Source: Mauremys mutica | Taxonomy: Eukaryota; Chordata; Testudines; Geoemydidae | Assembly: GCF_020497125.1 (NCBI RefSeq) | Contig: NC_059072.1 | Location: forward strand, 309,584,781 to 309,648,780 | Direction of reading: 5' to 3' | DNA length: 64,000 nucleotides | Part shown: one piece after another, positions 56,141 through 64,000 of the stretch | Layout: each line of letters begins with the position of its first letter | How positions within the stretch are numbered: position 1 is the stretch's first letter | Notes under the pieces: generated by a model | The model's database searches: none | Told to the model about the DNA's origin: nothing | What the model saw: the letters and a program-made list of their open reading frames with translations, nothing else | Translations under genes and position numbers: made by a program

Positions 56141-58974
56141 TTATTTTCGGTGAGGGGGATATGGGACTTTGTGGCGGGGGAGTGCGGTTGCAGATACACT
56201 GCAGGGTGTCTCTGTCCTCCTGCGGTCCTGCAGAACATCCACAAGGCGCCTGAGCGTGTCCGTTTGCTCCCTCACTAGTCCAAGCATTGTTTCAGTCGCC
56301 TGCTTGTCTTCCTCACGCCACCTCTCCTCCCTTTCGCTGTGTGAGCGCTGGCACAGAGAGACGGTCTCCCTCCACTGGCTCTGCTGGTCCGCCTCAGCTA
56401 GGTAGCAGCCCATACATTCCTCGAACATCTTGTCCCTTGTCTTTTTCTTTCGCCGCCTAATCTTTGCCAGCCTCTGCGAGGGGGATGCTGTGGCAGGTCT
56501 GGAGACAGTGGAAGCTGTGAGATGGGAAACAGGGAGTGAATTCCTTGCAAAGATACATTTTTGCGAACAATTAACTGAGTCTAGGCTGTCTCTGTGAATT
56601 CTGGGTTGAGACCCCTGTGCCTGCTGGGGCAGAAATCATTTTCGCGGTGGATTCTGGGTAAATGTCGCCAGTCATTCCTTCCTCCGGGAAAGCAACGGCA
56701 GACAATCATTTCAAGCCCGTTTTCCCAGAATTGCCCTGGCATACGCCATAGCGTGGCAACCATGGACACTGTTTTGCCTTTTGTGTATGTCACCGTATGT
56801 GTACTAGATGCCGCTGACAGAGGCGGGCCAGCAGCGCTACACAGCAGCATGCTTTTGCTTTTGCATGACAGCAGAGATGGTTACCAGCCATATTGTACCA
56901 TCTACCATACCATAAATTGGTAATAAGATGGTAATAAGATGGGCATGGTTACCTGTCCTTTTGCACTGCCCCATTTGGTGCTGTCATAAGTGTCCCTGGC
57001 CGAGCAGCCAGGGGCGCAAAAGCAAAAATTGGGAATGACTCCCTGAGTCAATCCCTCCTTTTTGGTATCTAAAAATAGAATCAGTCCTGCCTAGATTATG
57101 GGCAAGTGTACTAGAGAACCACTGTATCATAGAACCAGAGAGCACAGCTGCTCTGTGTCCGATCCTGCATAAATTATGAGCTGTATGCTATTCACAGGGG
57201 GTGCTCCTGCAACAACACCACCTGTTCATTCCGTTCTTACCCCAGCATTCCTGGGCTACCATACCATTGTCCCCCCACTTGTGTGATGAAGTAATAAAGA
57301 ATGCAGGAATAAGACACAGTGACTTGTTTGTGAGAAATGAATGGAAGGAAGCCTCCAGCTGCAATGATAGTCCAGGCAGGACATTAAGGAGTGTGGATGA
57401 AGGAGCCCATCATCCCTCTGCTAGTCCAGGGGCAATTGAATCTTTTATTTACAATGAAGGGTGGGGGCTGATGGAGCTCAGCCCCCTGTTGCAATGATGA
57501 GGACGGTTACCAGCCATATTGCACCATCTGCCATCAAAAATTAGGGACAGGCGCCCTTGATCGACTTTACTGATGCTAGTCGGCATGGTTACCAGCCCTT
57601 TTGGACTGCCCCATGTGCCAATAGGCTGATGATGAGGACGGATTTCCATCTTTTTGTACCATCAGCCATCCATAGCGTGGGGGGAGCAAGGATGTTGGTG
57701 TTGAGTGCTGCACCATCGCGTCTATCTGCAGCATTCAGTAAAGATAGGGTGACATGGAAAAGAGTCAACAGAGGATTGTTTTCACTTCTGGTGGTGGGTG
57801 GGGTGTGTGCGCAAATTGCCGAACTATGCCCTGACCCACCGCAGACACTGTGTTTGACCCTAGAAGCATTTGGAGCTCATCCAAGAATGCAAATACTTTT
57901 CGGAGACAGCAGGAACTGTGGGATACCTTGCGTCCTCATTCCCCCCTCCCTCCATGAGCGTCCATTATATTCTTTGGCTTTCCGTTACGCTCGTCACGCA
58001 GCTGCGTGCTGAGTCTGTGCTATGCCGTCTGTCCGTAGATTTCTTAAAAATACTTTGGACCAGGCGTAAAATTACAGTAATTACCCTAATTAGATGCAGG
58101 AGTCTCCGAGCGAGATCACCCTGAGGAGGGTCACTGAAGGAGATAGAGAGCGCATGCTGCGTGAAAGCTAGCACGAACCAGGGCCCGATGCAGCCGTGCT
58201 CGGGGAGGCAGTGCTCCCTGAGTTCCTCATGAAAGCCTCGCGCGGAAAACTGTGCTACCACGGAGCACCCAATAAGGCAGCTCTCCCCAGGAACCTCCTG
58301 CTGATGCTTTTCGATTAACGCAAGGAGAGCTTCGTGGAGATCTCCAAGGATGATTTCTGTTCTATCCCCATATCTAGAGAGACCTCCTTTTCACACAGTT
58401 AAGATTCCTGTTATATTAAGGATAAAAGTTAACATGGTTACAGCACTTACCGACTGCTCCTTCCCCTGATTCAGGGTCCGGGTTAATGGCCGGGGAGGGT
58501 TGTTGGGGGATCTCCGTGATGGTGATGAATAGATCCTGGCTGTCGGGGAAACCAGCGTTGTAAGCGCTCTCGCCTGCCTCGTCCTCCACAAACCCTTCCT
58601 CATCTTCCCCGTCCGCGAACATCACCGAGGAACTGGCCGTCGACACTGTCCCATCGTCAGAGTCCACGGTCACTGGTGGGGCAGTGGTGGCAGGCTCCGT
58701 AGCGTCCGTTTGCCGCTTTGATTTTTTGGTAGCCTTGTCTGGGGTCCTTGATTTTCACGCGGCGCTGCGTTGCATTCCGCCTGTATCCTCTGTCTCTCAT
58801 GGCTTTGGAGACCTTCTCGTAGGTCTTCGCATTCCCTGTTTTGGAGCGCAGCTCCGAAAGCACAGACTCCTCGCCCCACACACCGATCAGATCGAAGAGT
58901 TCCCAGTCAGTCTATGCTGGGTCCCTCTTTCTATTCACAGATAACATGAACTCCTCTGCTGGAGAGCTCTGCAT
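56141..58974 (-). pseudogene. Harbinger-associated Myb/SANT-like gene, two exons
   Basis: Exon 1 runs 58974-58451 on minus. The ATG at 58974 begins MQSSPAEEFML. A SANT-like domain follows (TDWELFDLIGVWGEESVLSE, NAKTYEKVSKAMRDRGY, QRRVKIKDPRQGYQKIKAAN), then an acidic linker (DGEDEEGFVEDE, PDSQDLFITITEIP). The donor after 58451 reads G|GTAAGTG. The acceptor before 56514 reads CCCATCTCACAG|C. Exon 2 (56514-56141) gives SQRLAKIRRRKKKTRDKMFE, then a charged helix (LGLVREQTDTLRRLVDVLQD) and a stop at 56141. The phases match across the 1936-bp intron. A TAG at 58912-58914 and one frameshift near 58700-58730 break exon 1. In Harbinger elements this protein binds the subterminal repeats and carries the transposase to the nucleus. 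Confidence 0.85.
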
Positions 58975-59876
58975 CGTTGCAGGTGCTGCGGAGCTCGCCC
59001 CGATGTCCAGCCAGGACGTCAGATTCAAAGTGCCCAGACAGGAAAATGAATTCAAATTTTCCCGGGTCATTTCCTGTGTGGCTGGTCAGAGAATCCAAGC
59101 TCGGACTGCTGTCCAGAGCGTCAACAGAGTGGTGCACTGTGGGATAGCTCCCGGAGCTACTAAGTTCGATTTGCATCCACACCTAGCCTAATTCGAGCTA
59201 GCCATGTCGAATTTAGCGTTACTCCACCTGCCGGGGTGGAGTACCAAATTCGAACTAAAGAGCCCTCTAGTTCAAATTAAATGGCTTCCTGGTGTGGACG
59301 GTTGAGCGGTTAGTTCGAATTAACGCTGCTAAATTCGAATTAAAGTCCTAGTGTAGACCAGGCCTTAGGCAGACTTTCTTCTTCAGCTTTGTAACATTAA
59401 GAACATACTTCTTAATCAGCATTTGTATTTAGAAACATTTCTTACTTTTACATCCCAACTGAACCTGCCTCCTGAACTTCATTCTTCCAAGGCAAATACA
59501 TGGGTAGAATTTTCTTCCACCAACATCATCATGGTAAATCCCAAAGGGACGTGGCTTCCTGAAAATTGAGCTACATCCAGATTGGTCATAAGGTGATTGT
59601 ATATTCAGTTTATGTTCCAAACTTACAGTCTTGTGCCACCAAAACATTTGGTGCCCATATGATTGCCAGCCATGTGGCAGCATTCCCTGGTACACACGCT
59701 TCAGAATTCATTAATCTTTCAGTCTTAAAATAGGTCAATACCAAGGAAGCCCCAGAAACCAAACTCGTGCTGATGGTGTTTAGCTTCACATATCCGGCTT
59801 TCTGATCACGTCCTGCCACTTGATATGGAGGACCTGATGGTGATGACGAGAATAGAAAATGTCAATCCAGAGTTCC

Positions 59877-60470
59877 TCAGCCTTCCTGAGAGTCCACATT
59901 TAATTTCTGTACAATAGAGTTGGTATAACTGTGGGTTCCATAGACTCTCAGCTTGATGTTATGACATACCCACAGAGGCTGCCGAAGGACCTGAAACATG
60001 GCAGCAGCTGCTGCTATATAGGCATCCTCCTCTTTTGAGCATTCTCCAGCACTGTCTAGGATGCTTCCCAACTATGTGACAGCTGCCCATCTGGACAGGT
60101 TAATATTGAGCTGATTGTAGTCTGGAGCTGGATGCTGTTTGATGGTAATGGCCAGGGACTTAGTTTTATCTGGATTAATAATCAGACCCATGCATGCTGC
60201 TTCTAGCCTGACCAGAGTGACAATCAGCTGCAGTGATTCATCACACTGAGCCCACAAACCAATGTCATTGGTATATTCAAGATTTCCAAGCAGAACAGTG
60301 TTCAACTCAGTGCCACCGACAGCTGCCTCCTCCAGCTTATCCATCAGTCAATCTATCTTTTCTTGGCGGAAGGAAGATGGTTCTGCCGGAACTTCCTGCC
60401 TCTCTTTAAGTGGAGGAGGGATTGCAGGTGACAGACGATTGAGGAGCATCTTCTCACTGATGTAACTGAT
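59877..60470 (-). pseudogene. non-LTR retrotransposon reverse transcriptase remnant
   Basis: The minus-strand frames give RLSPAIPPPLKERQEVPAEP, then after a gap GNLEYTNDIGLWAQ, where the catalytic box usually read YADD has become YTND. MGLIINPDKTKSLAIT and GSILDSAGECSKEEDAYIA follow, then FQVLRQPLW. This order is that of an RT palm and thumb of a LINE. The family is not certain. The part between the fingers and the catalytic box is deleted. Minus-strand frames further left (59429-59819) have no motif I know and may be its tail or unrelated. Confidence 0.75.
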
Positions 60471-60479
60471 CCTGCAGCC

Positions 60480-61018
60480 TCAGGCTAATGCTGCCATAGA
60501 ATTGTGTTTCAGGAAATCACAGTGATTCAGTCCATTACTCTGAAAATACAAGCTAGAATTTAATTGGACATGTGAATATTTTTATTTAAAATGTATTTAC
60601 ATTTCAATTTAACACTAAGCAAAATACAGACACAACCTCCTATCCCAGACAACACGCATTTATTTCTGAGGGACAAAAATACTAGTCAGTCTGACCAGTA
60701 ATTTGACATTTTTAAAAAATAAAAACTTTTTACAGTAGCTGACAACTAATCTTAATGGATGTGTGTGTTTGGAAATATTTCTGTCAGGAACCAGCTGGCC
60801 TTTTAAACAGCACAGCAGAGCATGCTGGAAAATCCCCAGGAACCAAAATATCGGACATTTTTATTTTACTGATGACCTGTTCGGTTTGCAAGGATAAACC
60901 CAGTGTTCTTCTTAATTGGGCTTACAGAGAAGGGTGAGCCCTGTGCTGTCAGGGGGGTACAACCAAGTGTGTAGTGTACGTGTGCTGCAGGCCAACTGTG
61001 AGTACTGACGACAATCAC
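60480..61018. other. intergenic, nothing recognised
   Basis: AT-rich stretch without coding or bounded repeats. Confidence 0.45.
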
Positions 61019-61021
61019 TCA

Positions 61022-61269
61022 GGGCAGGTCTACGCTTAAAATGCTGCAGCAGAGAGCACTTCAGTGAAGACGCTACTATGTCGATGGGTGAGTTTCTCCT
61101 GTGGGCGTAGTTAATCCACCTCTGTGAGAGGCGGGGAGCTGTGTCAATGGGAGAAGCCCATCTTTTGACATAGCGCTGTCTAGACCAGGGGTTAGGTCGC
61201 TTATAACTGGATTTTTCCCACCCCATAGTCAGGTAGTTATACCGATGTAATTTATAGTGTAAACCGGGC
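61022..61269. mobile_element. MITE with Harbinger-like ends
   Basis: The 248-bp element starts GGGCAGGTCTACGCT and ends AGTGTAAACCGGGCC, imperfect inverted ends resembling those of the 54505 element (GTCTACACT core). The flanks TCA (61019-61021 and 61270-61272) are a 3-bp duplication. The interior is non-coding. Confidence 0.75.
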
Positions 61270-61274
61270 CTCAG

Positions 61275-63330
61275 TCATTGGCAAGAAACCTGCTGTACTT
61301 GACAGTGCACCTCAAATCAAATTTAGGGGAAAATCAGGTTTGTATGAGATCCTGTTTTCAGGTAGGGCTCAGTAAAAGGAGGGGAAATAGAAATGGTTTT
61401 CTGTACAGAATTGGTGTGGCTGGGCTGGTAACCAGAAGGATTAGTACAATCAGGCCAGCATGGTAATGGATAAGAAACAGAAGAGATAAGACCACAGAGT
61501 CATGCACTGCTGCCCATTAGTTAAACTTTGAGTTACTTATTTAAAGCCCTACTTAAGCAATTCTGATGAGGTGCTGAGTGTCATCCACTCCTATTGATGC
61601 CAGTGGCAGTAATGGGTGCTCAGCACCTTGCAGGATCTGGCCATTACCTGAGTCTGGCTTTCAATCACTGTTTAGGAAAAGAACTTAATGTCTTTAGACC
61701 AGTAACCTCTTTCTCCTTATACATTGTGTGTGTTCAGTTCATTCCAAATCCTGATCACACTTTGTTTGAACAAGGCTATATTTATCATTACCGGGTAATC
61801 AGCATTCAAGATGAAAGAGCATGCACTTATTCTTTTAAAAATGAGTCATTAATGAGTCCTTATTAGTATAAGGAACTGGTTCTGGAGGACCTCAGATTGG
61901 GAATGGGGGAGAGAGGGAACTTCAGTCGTATTTCTTTTCATCTTTATGCAGCTATTGTTACCATAGCAGTTTGCTTTTGTCTTTGTTGCTCAACTACAGG
62001 GAGGGAGGGTTGGCATTTTTGGGTGGGCACTCTTTTATCTTTATTATTTTTTTCCAATTAATAAGACCCAAACACCGTGGAGAAATATGCTCTCCAACTG
62101 CTTGTTGTTGACACTGGCTAGCAATGGAAAGCTGGTCTTCTAATTGCCAGCTGTGCTCAGTCTTAAATTAAATACAAGACCTTCAAACTGTCCCCTCCTT
62201 GGGCAAACACCTGAGGAAACACACAGGCCTCAGAGGCCACCTCAGTGCTCTACCCAATTGCCAAAGTATCTAGCTGGCCTCCTCCAGTTACGTGTGTTAG
62301 ATACAAAATCTGCAACGTATTGAAATGGGAAACTCTGGGGGTGGCATAAAAGAAATGTGATCTAATGTAATCGGTGCTGCAAAACAAAAGGAACTAACAC
62401 AGAATTTAAATTCAGCTCACCATAGGGCCTTTTTTAATGATCCTACCTGCACTGTATGAATATCCCCATAGTACTAATGAAATTCCCAAAGCACCATCTG
62501 AGTGTGTGCTATGTTCAGTCTAAAACCTGGGATGGATTATCTGGCGGTAGTCTTGTCTCAGGTGTTTCTAAAGTCCTGATCAGTAACCTCAAGGGGATAC
62601 CCCTCAGGGGGTACGCCGCACGTGCGCACTCATACATGTACATAAAATATGAGCAAGGCCTACAAAGTAAATCCTGTAGTGCTTACTTAGTATTTACTCA
62701 GCTTTACTCAGGCAAAAACACCAGTCTCACTGGCACTTTTCTAGCAGAACTACAGAAATAACAGGCTAGGATCTCTGGGGACAAGAATTGAGGACAACAA
62801 TTATCCAGGATATTTACATCTACTCTTGCGTCTGGCTGGTATGCTATTGGCTGCTAATAGGCAAGTGCTGGTAACGCATAACTTTTCCCGTAAACCTTTT
62901 CTAAACCATATAGTTTTGTAATGCAACAAAGTGAGTGCCTGGGGTCTGACTTGCAAGAACTAGAATTTTTCATACAATATGTGCATCTTTCTTGAAGCCA
63001 CAGGATTTGCAGGCATGCTGCAGCCTCTTTGCACTTGGCTGTTCATTCACAGCAGCACCGGGCTTGCTGATTTTCTTGTCAGCTAATAAAAGCAAAAGTA
63101 GGTGGCTCAATGGGAGCACTCAGCCATCATCCATCTGGGGGTTGAGTGAATGCAGTTCTTGAATAGAATAAAATTTTAATGGAGGACTTATGATTGAGGG
63201 TTTTTTTTCTCTCATTATCTGGTTTCCATGGAACGCCTTTTCAGCAGAGTAGGATAATAGCTTCACTATTTTTCATACAAAAGGTAATGAAGAAAGAAGA
63301 TATGGATTTTTCTCTCTGTTGGTCTCTCTC
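61275..63330. other. intergenic, nothing recognised apart from small repeat pieces
   Basis: A phrase at 61575-61640 (AGGTGCTGAGTG ... TTGCAGGATCTGGCC) belongs to the palindromic MITE-like family. No coding is supported. Confidence 0.45.
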
Positions 63331-63331
63331 A

Positions 63332-64000
63332 GGCCATGTCTATGCTACAATCTTTAGTTGATGCAAGTTACGTTGACATACAGCCACCAAAGTTTGTATG
63401 TCGCTTGGACACATGCATATGCAAGTGGGGGAACTTTCCTGGCTTCTGCACTACCCCAGTGGAATCCAGTAGTGAAACGCTCTGAGTCCTCGCTCCAATT
63501 TAATTTACGTCGAGGCCTGCCTGACCTTTTCCACTCTCCCATGCGGCTGAGCCCTCATAACGCCAACAAGGCAGGTCACAGGATTCCTGGCAGGCTTAAC
63601 CCCCAGTCTTGTTGTGATCACTTTGGACAGGCACTAGAGTGTCCCCACGCTGTGGTACTCTCTCCACATCGTCCCCTTCCCTGATCTGCTGATCACTACA
63701 TTAAGTTCAAACCAAATACAGTTTATTAAACAATAATTGTAAGTAAAATAAGGAAAAAAAAGGAAAAGGTTAAAGGATCAAGGGGTCCCTCCCTGTGGAC
63801 ACAGGGAACACCATAAACAGCAGTCTGTGGAACTCAAGAAAATTCACGGGCTATTTCTTACCCATCCCAGGCCTCCCTCCCAGGATCTGGCTCCACAGTA
63901 ATGATACCGTGGATAGGCCACCTGCTCTGGTGATGGCCTCACACCCGCAGGCACCCTTCTCCCCAGTATTAGTTTTCCTGTCTGGGAGAGGGGGACATGA
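63332..64000. repeat. partial MITE-like end and unclassified repeat to window edge
   Basis: GGCCATGTCTATGCTACAAT at 63332 resembles the end of the turtle GTCTACACTA-type MITEs, but no matching right end is found. From about 63680 the phrase CAAACCAAATACAGTTTATT and AAAGGTTAAAGGATCAAG resembles a dispersed repeat also hinted at around 7400. The open frame 63358-63684 has no motif. Confidence 0.4.

Larger units (their letters stand above)
54505..59364 (+). mobile_element. PIF/Harbinger DNA transposon
   Basis: The 4860-bp element has 16-bp ends GGCCTTGTCTACACTA and (right, reversed) GGCCTGGTCTACACTA, flanked by the 3-bp duplication TTA at 54502-54504 and 59365-59367. A TTA/TAA duplication is the rule for this superfamily. 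Both subterminal regions are packed with TTCGAA/ATTCGAAT motifs. Inside lie a plus-strand DDE transposase fragment and a minus-strand two-exon Myb/SANT-like gene, the two gene types known from Harbinger. The transposase lacks catalytic parts, so this copy is not autonomous. Confidence 0.92.

Noticed and set aside
57201..58261. Several 84-151-codon frames inside the Harbinger element
   Set aside because: They lie in the intron of the Myb-like gene, on mixed strands, without motifs. Nothing supports extra genes there.
61278..62761. Frames of 62-101 codons near the right end
   Set aside because: No domain, no splice-site support and no repeated occurrence. Expected by chance in this length of DNA.

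Overview
The window looks like vertebrate nuclear DNA, most probably from a cryptodiran turtle. It holds a tRNA-headed SINE of the tortoise Pol III (CryI) type, CR1-like LINE ends in both orientations, Penelope-like, DIRS-like and Harbinger elements, and several hAT-type MITEs. This combination is typical of turtles. No bacterial, phage or CRISPR-type structure is present.

Only one host gene is supported. Positions 1-461 encode the C-terminus of FOXO1. A short intron follows, lying entirely in the 3'UTR (475-893), and then a long terminal UTR exon from 894 to about 4.8 kb. In places this UTR reads like the human FOXO1 3'UTR as I remember it. The remaining ~59 kb has no convincing host exon and looks like the intergenic region downstream of FOXO1.

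That intergenic region is a record of transposon activity. (1) 8.5-12.1 kb holds small, old SINE and MITE fragments. (2) 12.6-17.6 kb holds a repeat with facing tRNA-like halves, a 1.6 kb hAT fold-back element with an exact 8-bp target duplication, a Penelope-like fragment and a decayed CR1-like LINE. (3) 26.27-32.36 kb is a DIRS-like tyrosine-recombinase retrotransposon with both terminal repeats and the internal complementary region, whose central block (gag C-terminus, RT, RNase H) is inverted relative to its ends. (4) 35.9-47.8 kb holds Penelope-like pieces, two of them arranged as inverted pairs, together with hAT, mariner-like and GC-rich MITEs. (5) 52.4-53.1 kb is a solo LTR with a 5-bp target duplication. 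(6) 54.5-59.4 kb is a Harbinger element with a truncated DDE transposase and an opposing two-exon Myb/SANT-like gene whose splice sites and phase agree. (7) 59.9-64 kb holds a non-LTR RT remnant and smaller MITEs.

The observations most worth a second look are the inverted core of the DIRS element, the hAT fold-back element, a hammerhead-like motif with covarying stem pairs in Penelope-like copies, and the repeated unit of facing tRNA-like halves. All element names rest on motif recognition by eye, with no database search.
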